From Paenibacillus sp. JJ-223 (GTDB taxonomy: Bacteria > Bacillota > Bacilli > Paenibacillales > Paenibacillaceae), in NCBI RefSeq assembly GCF_927798175.1, contig NZ_CAKMMP010000014.1, forward strand, positions 124,001 through 188,000: a stretch of DNA of 64,000 bases, read 5' to 3'. The first letter of the stretch is position 1. Each line of letters opens with the position of its first letter. Made by a program: the position numbers and the translations under genes. Under the pieces are notes generated by a model. It made no database searches and was not told where the DNA came from. It saw nothing but the letters and a program-made list of their open reading frames with translations. Of this stretch, positions 24,520-33,155 are shown piece by piece.

Positions 24520-25557
24520 TTATTCCTCAACCACGCCAAGCGCTTTGTTTTTTTCTTTGAAGCGCGAATTGTGGGACGACACGTAAGCTACCTTTTCGGC
24601 ATCAGGATCCATGTACAATTTGGCGCTGTTTACGGCCAATGCGGCATCCGTAAATGTACCTGCGATGAGATGCAGCTTGCTGCCATAATCGACGAAATCG
24701 CCTGCCGCAAATACACCTGGAATATTGGTTTGCAGTCTTTCGGTAACGCTTACGTGCCACTCGCCAAGATCCAGTCCCCAATCACGGATCGGTCCGAAAT
24801 CGCTCTTCATGCCATGATTCACAATGATTGCGTCCACATCAAGCAACTCGCTCTCGCCAGTCTCCACATGGCAGATGGTCACTTGTTCAATCGTTTCACC
24901 GTTTTGGCTGTGCAGCTTATCTACGGCAAAAGGTGTTCTGACGTCGACCGAAGACTCTCGCATCCGCAGCACATTCCGCTCCAATCCGCCAAAACGGTCA
25001 CGACGATGCACCACCGTTACCTGCTCGGCCAGCGGCTCCAGCTCATTCGCCCAATCGACGGCAGAGTCCCCCCCTCCCGAAATCAACACTTTTTTGCCTC
25101 GGAACGGTTCCAATTCCTGCACGGTATAATGCAGATTCGTAACCTCGTATCGATCAGCGCCTTCAAGTTCGAGTTTGGCCATTTTGTATATACCGTAACC
25201 GATCGCCAGGATGACCGTACGCGTCCAGTGCTTTTCACCCGTTGCGGCTGTCAAGATGATGGTGCCGTCGGGCTGGCGCTCGAAGCCTTCGATCTGCTGT
25301 TCGAATACAATGGTAGGCTCAAACGTTCTCGCTTGTTCCTCCAGCTGCTGGATCAGTTTTTCACACAAAATAGGGGTAACCCCGCCAACGTCCCAGATCA
25401 TCTTCTCTGGATAAAACAGCATGCGTCCGCCCAAACGGTCCCTGGCTTCAATCAGTTTTGTTTTCATATCGCGCATGCCGCTATAAAAAGCGGAATACAT
25501 CCCGGCAGGGCCTCCACCGATAATCGTAACGTCATATAACTCCAACTGTTGTTCCAT
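24520..25557 (-). CDS. Ferredoxin/flavodoxin--NADP+ reductase (thioredoxin reductase-like, YumC type)
   Basis: Flavoprotein passing electrons between NADPH and ferredoxin or flavodoxin. 345 aa: FAD fold DVTIIGGGPAGMYSAFYSGMR, NADPH fold VLISGGGDSAVDWANEL with VVHRRDRFGG, and the C-terminal GVFAAGDFVDYGSKLHLIAGTFTDAALAVNS. No CxxC redox pair, which separates it from thioredoxin reductase. The ATG at 25557 has GGAGGT 7 nt upstream. A Fur-type operator lies about 43 bp before the gene, so iron control is likely. Confidence 0.92.
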   Translation of the reverse strand: MEQQLELYDVTIIGGGPAGMYSAFYSGMRDMKTKLIEARDRLGGRMLFYPEKMIWDVGGVTPILCEKLIQQLEEQARTFEPTIVFEQQIEGFERQPDGTIILTAATGEKHWTRTVILAIGYGIYKMAKLELEGADRYEVTNLHYTVQELEPFRGKKVLISGGGDSAVDWANELEPLAEQVTVVHRRDRFGGLERNVLRMRESSVDVRTPFAVDKLHSQNGETIEQVTICHVETGESELLDVDAIIVNHGMKSDFGPIRDWGLDLGEWHVSVTERLQTNIPGVFAAGDFVDYGSKLHLIAGTFTDAALAVNSAKLYMDPDAEKVAYVSSHNSRFKEKNKALGVVEE

Positions 25558-25599
25558 GAAAGCTACCTCCATTATTTCATTCAGGCTCGCCTGATTATA

Positions 25600-25620
25600 T
25601 GATATCGATTCTCATTATCA
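25600..25620. promoter_or_regulatory. Fur box upstream of the FNR gene
   Basis: TGATATCGATTCTCATTATCA is close to the Bacillus Fur consensus (7-1-7 inverted repeat TGATAAT-N-ATTATCA, with overlapping hexamers ATTCTCATTATC). It lies 43 bp before the FNR start, where it would cover the promoter. Fur itself is encoded at 9.8-10.3 kb. Confidence 0.75.
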
Positions 25621-25795
25621 CTAATTCTAGTTTACTGGGAAACATATCAAAAAACAATGGACAAATCACGCACATTTTTTATACCAAAAACATATATCCT
25701 GTAATTTCTATGAAACAGACAGGGAACCTGAATAAATCAAGGGATTCTTCGGAACAATCGACTCCCGGTATGTAATTAAACATCTGCTCTACTTC

Positions 25796-25843
25796 AAAAA
25801 AGGCCACTGGCGGTTGTATACACTGTATCTGACAGCCATGGCC
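25796..25843 (-). terminator. Terminator of the CBS-GGDEF gene
   Basis: GGCCA/TGGCC outer pairing plus GCTGT/ACA inner pairing, followed on the minus strand by TTTTTTG. Confidence 0.65.
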
Positions 25844-25870
25844 TGAACCAAAAATACGCTTTGTTTTGAC

Positions 25871-26836
25871 TTACTGCTCTACCCGCTCCTCATTTACGCA
25901 CATCATGCTGCCCGAGACGGATTTGCATATTTTTTTGATCCGTGTCGCTTCACTGATGATGTCTTCGATTTTCTCATATTTTCGCAGCATGTTGGACACA
26001 ACGGCAATGGACACCGAAACAAGCGGAATGCGTCCGAGCGTTCCCGAACGGCCTTCTCCCAACACATAATCATTGCTTAGATCATCAGGATTGTAAAATT
26101 CCCGTTTCATCTGCTCGAACCCTGCCAGCACCTGCTCGCCAATTTCCCGAAAATTGTGATGGTGTAAAATCGTGATGAAGTCGTCACCGCCGATATGCCC
26201 AAGAAACGTGTCGGGAAACATGAAATGTTTCCGTAACAGATTGGCCGTGGCCTGAATCAACTGATCCCCCATTTTGAAGCCATAGCTGTCGTTGTACGAC
26301 TTAAAATGATCCAAGTCGATATACAGCACGCTAAACTCATCCAATCGAAGCAGTTGTTGAAGGCGCTCGTCAATGATACGGTTGCCCGGCAAACCTGTGA
26401 GTGGATTCAGGAAAATGGCCATTTCCGCACGAATATCGGCAACGGCCAGCAATAATCTCCGAATGCTGACCGCTCCCATCAGACCTCCGGCCGATGTCAC
26501 CAGCACTAGGTCGTACAGCTCTTCTTCATTACGGTTCATCGCTTGAATGCTGACGTCCGTAATCTGTTCTGCATAATCCACCACCAACGGTTCACTGTTC
26601 ATTACAAGCCCAATCGCCCGGCCCATATACAAATTATAGCCGTATTGCGTTCCGATTTGCTGAAAAAAAAGGGTCCTCATCATTAATGCGGGGCTGCCCT
26701 TCGCCCCCACGACAGCAACGCCTTCCAATTTGGCATTCTGCTTGAAAAGCTGATAGACGGTATCGCATCTGGTCTCAGGCGTTACGGTTGGAATGGCTTC
26801 AGCGATCTCACCTATTTGCGTAAAAATACCGTTCAC
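25871..26836 (-). CDS. CBS-domain diguanylate cyclase (GGDEF protein)
   Basis: 321 aa. The N-terminal half resembles a CBS-pair sensor (IPTVTPETRCDTVYQLF, then GVAVVGAKGSPALMM). The C-terminal domain has NPLTGLPGN, YIDLDHFKSYND and the active-site loop HIGGDDF, a conservative GGDEF variant, so c-di-GMP synthesis is likely. The RxxD inhibitory site before the loop is missing (MFPD). GTG start. No EAL domain and no membrane segment. Divergent from the Wzy-like gene. Confidence 0.85.
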   Translation of the reverse strand: MNGIFTQIGEIAEAIPTVTPETRCDTVYQLFKQNAKLEGVAVVGAKGSPALMMRTLFFQQIGTQYGYNLYMGRAIGLVMNSEPLVVDYAEQITDVSIQAMNRNEEELYDLVLVTSAGGLMGAVSIRRLLLAVADIRAEMAIFLNPLTGLPGNRIIDERLQQLLRLDEFSVLYIDLDHFKSYNDSYGFKMGDQLIQATANLLRKHFMFPDTFLGHIGGDDFITILHHHNFREIGEQVLAGFEQMKREFYNPDDLSNDYVLGEGRSGTLGRIPLVSVSIAVVSNMLRKYEKIEDIISEATRIKKICKSVSGSMMCVNEERVEQ

Positions 26837-27206
26837 CTTCTCTTCCCCTGCGATATGAAATCCTTAAAATCCAGGCAAACTCCGGCTTTAATATGGGAAG
26901 ACGTCTCTCTTCATGAAGTGTATTCATTCTTTGTGCCTAGATAAGATGTGTATGTAGTTCAATCGTATCATTCAGGCTCTACTAATATGTTAACCAAAGG
27001 TAAATGTATGTAAAAAAACTTCACAAAAGAGCCATCAAAATGAACAAAATTTATATTATGACCTTACATGACAAGTTACTTCATTGTTGCTAACCGATGC
27101 AGCTGAGTAAAATAGCCTCTTGCTAGAAGTTCATAAACATGTTCTAATATTTTTAATGCAAACGATACATAATGTATCATACAAAGTGAGTGAGGATGAA
27201 AAACTA
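26837..27206. other. GGDEF / Wzy-like intergenic region
   Basis: 370 bp between two divergent genes, strikingly AT-rich from about 26940 on. No terminator, repeat or coding signal stands out. It presumably contains both promoters, but no convincing -35/-10 pair was picked. Confidence 0.5.
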
Positions 27207-28529
27207 ATGACATTGTCCGATTCTAAACCATTCGATACCTTGTTCAAAATATGGGCTATAGTATTGCCTATAAATTCTTGGGTCTTAATCCCTTCCAATC
27301 CCGGGACGACCCCTGGGTTGTTGCTTTCATTAGCATCTCTTGTATTTACTCTCCTTATCGCAATCAGTTTTAAAAGAAGAAATATCATTGGAATTGGACC
27401 ATTAACCAATAACTTTTATAAAGATTTTATTATTTTTGTTTACATATTAACCATGATGAACGGCTTGGCGCAGTTGACCATTTTATTCAAAATAAATGAT
27501 GGCTACGATTATAATTTCAAACATAATGTTATTCTGGTAAATGAGCTTGGAGGCACCTTTTTAAGATCCAGTCTTTTCACTCAATCCATTTATCTGATCG
27601 CGGCTTCTATTATCTGCTTCTTCACCAAGTATTTTTACAAAGCAGATTGGAACAAATATATATTTGTAGGAGCGTCCCTGTTTCTGATTTATGGATTTTA
27701 TGAGTGGTTTTACTACTTATTGTTCGGCACGACAGGAGACTTTTTAAGCAACAGGGTATTTGCATTAGATATTCACGGAAATCCGAAATTAGGAAGTGTC
27801 AATCAATTTACGGATGTTTTCGGATTTCGCTCGCTGAGAATGAAAAGCTTATCCAGTGAACCCAGTACTTTTGCGCTAACCGTATTGCCTTTATGGATAT
27901 TTGCGGTCCATTTACGCAAACCGTTACTTCACATACCGATGTTAGTCGCTCTCATTTTATCTAATTCTTCAACCGCTTTTTTAGGAATCGTACTTTATTT
28001 CATTTACAGAATTGTTCGCTATCATCTCAAAGATCGGTATTGCCAACTGTTAATCTATTTTTTCGCGATCGTTGCAGTCCTGAATTATAAAAGAATTACG
28101 ACGATATTCGGATTTTTGCTGTTTGATAAATTAGATTCCATTTCCGGCAACGAAAGATCCTCCTCGATGATGCTGCATTTAGATTATTTTGCTCAAATGC
28201 CATTTCTGAATAAGTTATATGGAATTGGATTTGGATATGTAAGGTCTACCGATTTCTTTTCCACCCTGATGGTCAATAGTGGCATAATCGGATTTATTCT
28301 TTTTTCTTTATTTTTTTTGTATCCTGTTTTCAAATTGCAGCGCAGCTATTTCAACGATGGACTTAAAATCATATTGTTGGTGGTCTATGCTTCGTTAATG
28401 ATTTCCGTTCCGGAATTTTCTTATTTAACGACTTGGTTATTTTTAGGGATAAGTTATAGTCAACTAGCGAAAGAAAAGGCACTAAAAAATCAAATCCAGC
28501 TTAAACCTGTACCATCGCTTCTTCGCTGA
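27207..28529 (+). CDS. Wzy/O-antigen ligase-like polytopic membrane protein
   Basis: 440 aa from the ATG at 27207 (GTGAGG 11 nt upstream; an in-frame start at 27120 would add 29 residues). About 10-12 membrane helices; a large extracytoplasmic loop around FLSNRVFALDIHGNPKLGSV, a conserved-looking FRSLRMKSLSSEPSTFA, ILSNSSTAFLGI and GNERSSSMMLHLDYF, as in O-antigen polymerases/ligases. AT-rich with AT-biased codons unlike its neighbours, and no glycan genes beside it: probably acquired horizontally. Substrate unknown. Confidence 0.75.
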   Translation: MTLSDSKPFDTLFKIWAIVLPINSWVLIPSNPGTTPGLLLSLASLVFTLLIAISFKRRNIIGIGPLTNNFYKDFIIFVYILTMMNGLAQLTILFKINDGYDYNFKHNVILVNELGGTFLRSSLFTQSIYLIAASIICFFTKYFYKADWNKYIFVGASLFLIYGFYEWFYYLLFGTTGDFLSNRVFALDIHGNPKLGSVNQFTDVFGFRSLRMKSLSSEPSTFALTVLPLWIFAVHLRKPLLHIPMLVALILSNSSTAFLGIVLYFIYRIVRYHLKDRYCQLLIYFFAIVAVLNYKRITTIFGFLLFDKLDSISGNERSSSMMLHLDYFAQMPFLNKLYGIGFGYVRSTDFFSTLMVNSGIIGFILFSLFFLYPVFKLQRSYFNDGLKIILLVVYASLMISVPEFSYLTTWLFLGISYSQLAKEKALKNQIQLKPVPSLLR

Positions 28530-28571
28530 CATTCTTCCCATAAGCAAAAGGATGAATTCACTATTACATTC

Positions 28572-28613
28572 CGCCAAATGCCATGCTATGTACGCGAAGC
28601 ATGGCATTTGGCG
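28572..28613. repeat. Perfect 16-bp inverted repeat
   Basis: CGCCAAATGCCATGCT (28572-28587) and AGCATGGCATTTGGCG (28598-28613), 10-nt loop, 42 nt past the Wzy-like stop. No T-tract on either side. Confidence 0.85.
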
Positions 28614-28695
28614 ATGAATGAAACCTGTACTGCTATACCTGGTCCCAGTAAAGGTCATCATAGCTTAATGTCATGACATATTTGATCTATACAGA

Positions 28696-28738
28696 ATATC
28701 GCCGTTTATTGGTTTTTAAATCCCAATAACGGCGATAT
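28696..28738. repeat. 16-bp inverted repeat with one bulge
   Basis: ATATCGCCGTTTATTGG (28696-28712) and CCAATAACGGCGATAT (28723-28738) pair except for one extra T. It lies about 100 nt past the spo0A stop. Confidence 0.8.
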
Positions 28739-28839
28739 GCTCGACAAACAAAATTCATATTATGATTTCAGCATTTAGCTTTTGCCCGCACGTCAAAATA
28801 CGTTTGAAATGGACTGGCTTACCTCTATTCCTGATCCTT

Positions 28840-29655
28840 TCACGACACCTTATGCTCAATTCTCAGCTTGTCGGCCACCATCGCGATAAATTCGCTGTTC
28901 GTTGGCTTCGACTTGCTGATGTTGATGGTGTAACCAAACAAATGGCTGATCGAGTCGATGTTGCCGCGTGTCCAGGCGACTTCAATCGCATGGCGGATGG
29001 CGCGTTCCACGCGGGAAGGGGTCGTTTTGAATTTTTCGGCAATGGCTGGATAGAGTGTTTTGGTGATGGCACCTAAAATTTCAATATTGTTGTACACCAT
29101 CGTAATCGCTTCGCGCAAATACTGATATCCTTTAATATGCGCAGGAACGCCGATTTCATGTATGATGGACGTAATGCTTGCATCCAAATTTTTGTGTTTG
29201 CCCATGGGCACCACGTTGGACTTGTTCACGAACGAAGATGAACTGCTGCCGGAATTGGAAGAAACTGTAGTTTGGGTTCCCACCAATTGACGCACCCGAT
29301 TCGCAAGCACTTCCATGTCAAACGGCTTCAAAATGTAATAAGAAGCACCGAGCTGCACGGCGCGCTGCGTGATGTTCTCTTGTCCGAAAGCCGTCAGCAT
29401 GATGACTTTGGGCTGAGGCGTAAGATTCAAGCTGCGCAACCGCTCCAGAACGCCAAGTCCATCCAAATGCGGCATAATGATATCCAGGATCAATACGTCA
29501 GGGACGTTGCGTGATTGCTCCAACATTTGCAATACCTCTTCGCCGTTGTATGCTACGCCGGATACTTCCATATCCTCCTGCTCCGATATATATTCAGCGA
29601 GCAAATTCGTAAATTCACGGTTGTCATCAGGAAGCAACACCTCGATTTTTTGCAA
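28840..29655 (-). CDS. spo0A: Sporulation master regulator Spo0A
   Basis: Response regulator that starts sporulation when phosphorylated by the phosphorelay. 271 aa: receiver domain with PDDNREF, phospho-Asp in DVLILDIIMPHLDGL and Lys in YYILKPFD; Ser-rich linker; then the conserved DNA-binding domain NLDASITSIIHEIGVPAHIKG through SRVERAIRHAIEVAW to KPTNSEFIAMVADKLR. Start is the TTG at 29655, 8 nt after AAAGGAGG; this gives the N-terminus (QKIEVLLPDD) expected of the family. The longer reading frame upstream contains promoter and 0A boxes. Confidence 0.98.
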   Translation of the reverse strand: MQKIEVLLPDDNREFTNLLAEYISEQEDMEVSGVAYNGEEVLQMLEQSRNVPDVLILDIIMPHLDGLGVLERLRSLNLTPQPKVIMLTAFGQENITQRAVQLGASYYILKPFDMEVLANRVRQLVGTQTTVSSNSGSSSSSFVNKSNVVPMGKHKNLDASITSIIHEIGVPAHIKGYQYLREAITMVYNNIEILGAITKTLYPAIAEKFKTTPSRVERAIRHAIEVAWTRGNIDSISHLFGYTINISKSKPTNSEFIAMVADKLRIEHKVS

Positions 29656-29712
29656 AACGGTATCCTCCTTTGAATGTGAACATTTTGGTTCGTACATCTC
29701 CTTACAACATAA

Positions 29713-29739
29713 ATTTTCGACACAGGACATTAAATTCCT
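29713..29739 (-). promoter_or_regulatory. SigH-like promoter of spo0A
   Basis: On the minus strand AGGAATT (29739-29733) matches the SigH -35 element and GAAAAT (29718-29713) resembles its -10, with a 14-bp spacer. The element is flanked by 0A boxes. B. subtilis spo0A has a SigH-dependent promoter (Ps) under Spo0A control at the same place. Confidence 0.6.
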
Positions 29740-29833
29740 TCTGTCGAAAATTATTTTTCTTTATTTTTTTTATCCCTTGATTTATAATAAATATTTTATT
29801 TCATCATGCGATATATTATGTTAATGTTCGACA
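29714..29833. promoter_or_regulatory. Three 0A boxes between spoIVB and spo0A
   Basis: TTCGACA at 29716-29722, TGTCGAA at 29742-29748 and TTCGACA at 29827-29833 are exact 0A boxes in alternating orientation. The first two form an inverted pair TTTTCGACA...TGTCGAAAA around the SigH-like promoter. They support autoregulation of spo0A. Confidence 0.7.
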
Positions 29834-29836
29834 AAA

Positions 29837-29875
29837 AAATCTTAAGGCCGTTATCCAGCCTTAAGATTTTTTGCT
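29837..29875 (-). terminator. Terminator of spoIVB, overlapping its stop codon
   Basis: AAAATCTTAAGGC and GGCCTTAAGATTTTTTT; on the minus strand the left arm is the last coding codons of spoIVB (Lys-Asn-Leu-Lys-Ala), the stop is in the loop, and the right arm runs into seven Ts. Confidence 0.9.
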
Positions 29876-31188
29876 TCATCCTTATTCATCATGACGCCGG
29901 CATCCTGAAGCATCCATTCGATGAAACAGCCATAGCCGGACTTGGGGTCGTTCACAAAGACATGGGTAACCGCTCCGACAAGTTTGCCATCTTGAACGAT
30001 CGGACTACCGCTCATCCCTTGAACGATGCCCCCGGTTTTCTGAATCAGCTTCGGATCGGTAATTCTGAGTACAAGACCTTTCGTTGCAGGGACTTTTTGA
30101 TCGGCTACATGTACGATATCTATGGAGAAACGTTCGACCTGCTGTCCATCAACAACCGTTAAAATTTCGGCAGGTCCTTCTTTGACTTCATGGGAAAATG
30201 CCACGGGAATGCCCTTGGAATACAAGCTGTGCTCAGGATTGGCCGACATTTTACCAAAAATGCCGAATGCCGTGTTTCTTTCGATATTGCCCAAAATTTT
30301 GCTTTCCTTTAGGAAATGAGCTCGTTTCTCGCCCGGATCGCCCGATTCGCTTTTGGAGATTGACGTTACGTTCGATTGCACAATTTGACCACTGCCAACA
30401 ACGATAGACGTTTGCGTATTCATGTCGGTAATGACATGTCCCAAAGCGCCGTATACGCCTTGATCGGGAGCATAAAAGGTCAATGTTCCTACCCCTGCTG
30501 CTGAGTCGCGAATATACAGGCCCAGTCTCCAGGCTTGATCTTCTGCGTCATAAGCTGGATTAAGTCTGGTTTTGACCGTTTGCCCGCCACGCTTCAGCAC
30601 TACATCAATGCCTTTTTTGCTTTTGCCCGCACGTTCCACAGCTTCGGCTACTCCTGAAACGCCTTCAAGCTTTTTCCCGTCCATGTGAGTGATCAGGTCA
30701 CCAAGCTTGATGCCTGCTTCTTCCCCCGGGGAAAAGCGTTGGTCTGGCCCGGATCGGACAAGGTGATGGCCTACGACAAGAATGCCCGCCGACTTCACTT
30801 TGACGCCGATCGTTTGGCCGCCGGGAACGATGCGCAGATCGGGAATGACGTTTACATCGACCGTTTTTAACGGGATCTTGCCCCACAGCTTCAGCGTTAA
30901 TCTGGCATGGCCCGTCTGCTGAGGGTGAAGATGCAATGGTTGCTGCTTCGTTACGTGCACGGCTTGATTCTGCCCTTGACCATCCAGACCGACAATGTCC
31001 GGACGATCTACAACTGCACTGGAAGTCGCAGGTACCGCAAAATGCAGATCCGCCCGCCTGCCCGCAAAAACCTGCACTTCGTCAGGCAATGAAGCGAAAT
31101 TTTGCACAGGCTGAATCACCTGGCTGATCACACATAGAAAGAAGGCAAATAAAAGACCTAGAAATTTCTTCCTGAGGGGGGATTTCAA
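29851..31188 (-). CDS. spoIVB: SpoIVB serine peptidase
   Basis: Secreted forespore protease that signals SigK activation in the mother cell by cleaving SpoIVFA. 445 aa: N-terminal signal-anchor (FLGLLFAFFLCVISQVI), PDZ domain around residues 120-215 (RFSPGEEAGIKLGDLITHMDG), and an S55 protease domain with His in YGALGHVITDMN and the catalytic Ser in GMSGSPIV (about residue 393). TTG start with GGGAG 11 nt upstream. Order recN-spoIVB-spo0A is conserved in Bacillus. Confidence 0.94.
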   Translation of the reverse strand: MKSPLRKKFLGLLFAFFLCVISQVIQPVQNFASLPDEVQVFAGRRADLHFAVPATSSAVVDRPDIVGLDGQGQNQAVHVTKQQPLHLHPQQTGHARLTLKLWGKIPLKTVDVNVIPDLRIVPGGQTIGVKVKSAGILVVGHHLVRSGPDQRFSPGEEAGIKLGDLITHMDGKKLEGVSGVAEAVERAGKSKKGIDVVLKRGGQTVKTRLNPAYDAEDQAWRLGLYIRDSAAGVGTLTFYAPDQGVYGALGHVITDMNTQTSIVVGSGQIVQSNVTSISKSESGDPGEKRAHFLKESKILGNIERNTAFGIFGKMSANPEHSLYSKGIPVAFSHEVKEGPAEILTVVDGQQVERFSIDIVHVADQKVPATKGLVLRITDPKLIQKTGGIVQGMSGSPIVQDGKLVGAVTHVFVNDPKSGYGCFIEWMLQDAGVMMNKDEAKNLKAG

Positions 31189-31290
31189 TGGCTGTCACGC
31201 TCCCTTTGCTTCTTTCGCTTGACGAAAGGTGGTCGCCAATTGCGTACCTATAAGATAACCTTGCCCCCAGGCTTTTATTACTGTCAATCA

Positions 31291-33027
31291 TTACGCCAGC
31301 CGCTCGTTTCCCCCTTTTTTGGCTTCCGCCAAATTGAGCATTTCCTGTGCATGATGGAGCGTTTTCTCGGTAATTTCGACGCCGCCGAGCATACGTGCCA
31401 TTTCCTTGACGCGCCCTTCATTGGATAGTGACTCCACTTGAGTCATTGTGCGTCCGTCCATGACGTGTTTTTCGATCAAATACTGGTGATCGGCCATGCA
31501 GGCTACTTGAGGCAAATGCGTAATCGAGAACACTTGGCATGTCGAGGAGAGCCGGAATAATTTCTCGGCGATGGATTGTGCCGCTCTTCCGCTGACCCCC
31601 GTATCCACTTCGTCAAAAATAAGTACGGGAATGCGATCGTGGCGCGCAAAAATGCTCTTCATGGCCAGCATGATCCTCGACATTTCTCCACCTGAAGCAA
31701 TTTTGCCAAGAGGCCGCAGCGGCTCTCCCGGATTCGGCGAAATGAGGAATTCTGCATTGTCCGCGCCTTGGCGGGTTAGGCGAATCCGTCGCCCATTCCA
31801 CTCAATGCCTTTGGGATCTTCGAATGGCGTAATTTGGACCCGTAACGACGTCCGCTCCATTTGCAAATCCTTAAGCTCGCTTTCCACTTGGGTTGCCAGT
31901 TCTTCCGCACATTGCTTTCGAACCTTGCTCAGCTCCTCGGCGGATTCGAGCACCCGTTGAAGCAGCTTATCCCGCTTTGCCCGAAGCTTCTCCAAACGTT
32001 CGTCCTTATTTTCAAGCTGATCGGTTTCGTGACTGATCTGCTCGTAATATTTCAGAATTTGTTCTACGGTATCTCCGTATTTCCTTCTAAGACCGGTAAT
32101 CAGGTTTAGCCTTTGTTCAACTTCTTCCAGCCTGCCGGGATTGAATTCGATTTTGTCACGATAGTCCCTAAGTTGGAATGCAACATCTTCAAGCAAATAA
32201 TAGGCGGATTGCAACTGCTCTACGATCGGCTGGATGCCTTTGGTATCATATCCTGAGACATCTTCCAGACGGGATAGCGCAATGCTGACCGCTTCCAATC
32301 CGCGCTGGCCGCTCAGCAATTCATATGCACCCGCGACCGTGTCCATCATTTTCTCGCTGTGGGATAGTTTGACCCGTTCTTCGCTGAGCAATTCATCTTC
32401 ACCCTCTGTCAAGGATGCCGCTGCAATTTCCTCTAACTGAAAACGGTACATATCGAGCAGCTGGTATGCCCGCTGGCTGGATTCCTGAAGTGCCCGCAGT
32501 TCCTTTTCCGCTGTCACAAATTCACTGTACCGCCGTTGGTACTCGGCTTTGACCGACCCAATTACTGCTGCTCCGTATGTATCCAGCAGACCTAAATGAC
32601 TCTCTGCCCGAAGCAGGCTCTGATGTTCATGCTGACCATGAATATTGATCAGCTTCTCGCCCACTTCGCGCAGCATGGTCAGATTAACAAGTTGTCCATT
32701 AATCCGTGATGTGCTCTTGCCTTGTGTGTTCAACTCTCGTCGAATGACGAGATGTTCCTCCGGATCGCATTGAATGCCCAATTTCTCAAGCGTTTCCCAC
32801 ACCGGGTGGTTCGACTCCAGCTCGAACAATGCCTCCATTTCGGCTTTTTCACATCCATAACGAATGAGGTCAGCCGAACTCCGCCCGCCGGCGATCATGC
32901 CGAGCGCATCGATGATAATCGATTTCCCGGCCCCAGTTTCCCCTGTAAGAACGTGAAATCCGGGGTGAAATACCACATCCACCTCTTCAACCACGGCCAG
33001 ATTACGAATCGATAAAGTAACCAACAT
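31291..33027 (-). CDS. recN: DNA repair protein RecN
   Basis: SMC-like ATPase acting early at double-strand breaks. 578 aa: Walker A LTGETGAGKSIIIDAL, long coiled coils from about residue 160 to 370, then signature SGGEMSRIMLA and Walker B with VLIFDEVDTGVSG near residues 450-490. ATG at 33027 with GGAGGT 10 nt upstream. Followed by spoIVB. Confidence 0.96.
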   Translation of the reverse strand: MLVTLSIRNLAVVEEVDVVFHPGFHVLTGETGAGKSIIIDALGMIAGGRSSADLIRYGCEKAEMEALFELESNHPVWETLEKLGIQCDPEEHLVIRRELNTQGKSTSRINGQLVNLTMLREVGEKLINIHGQHEHQSLLRAESHLGLLDTYGAAVIGSVKAEYQRRYSEFVTAEKELRALQESSQRAYQLLDMYRFQLEEIAAASLTEGEDELLSEERVKLSHSEKMMDTVAGAYELLSGQRGLEAVSIALSRLEDVSGYDTKGIQPIVEQLQSAYYLLEDVAFQLRDYRDKIEFNPGRLEEVEQRLNLITGLRRKYGDTVEQILKYYEQISHETDQLENKDERLEKLRAKRDKLLQRVLESAEELSKVRKQCAEELATQVESELKDLQMERTSLRVQITPFEDPKGIEWNGRRIRLTRQGADNAEFLISPNPGEPLRPLGKIASGGEMSRIMLAMKSIFARHDRIPVLIFDEVDTGVSGRAAQSIAEKLFRLSSTCQVFSITHLPQVACMADHQYLIEKHVMDGRTMTQVESLSNEGRVKEMARMLGGVEITEKTLHHAQEMLNLAEAKKGGNERLA

Positions 33028-33155
33028 TTGTCAAAGCACCTCCGGATGCCAAACTCTGCAAGTTGTTGTTTCGGACTCATCTCAGGACGACCTTCCCGAG
33101 CGATAAATGAAAGCTTATTTCGTGATTTCGCCAAATATCATTTCGGATTTATTTC

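Larger units (their letters stand above)
25558..25870. other. FNR / GGDEF intergenic region
   Basis: 313 bp without a gene. It contains the Fur operator (25600-25620) and the terminator of the GGDEF gene (25796-25843). The AT-rich middle (25625-25795) shows no coding potential or repeat by eye. Confidence 0.7.
28530..28839. other. Wzy-like / spo0A intergenic region with two large hairpins
   Basis: 310 bp between convergent genes. It contains two near-perfect inverted repeats (28572-28613 and 28696-28738) and no coding signal. Neither hairpin is followed by a T-run on either strand. One or both may still end transcription of the convergent genes. Confidence 0.6.

Noticed and set aside
29655..29730. 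N-terminal extension of Spo0A to 29730
   Set aside because: The extra 25 codons contain the 0A boxes and SigH-like promoter and do not match Spo0A N-termini; the TTG after AAAGGAGG fits better.
31189..31290. Additional small gene between spoIVB and recN
   Set aside because: No start with a ribosome site and no coding pattern in 102 bp; probably only the spoIVB promoter region.
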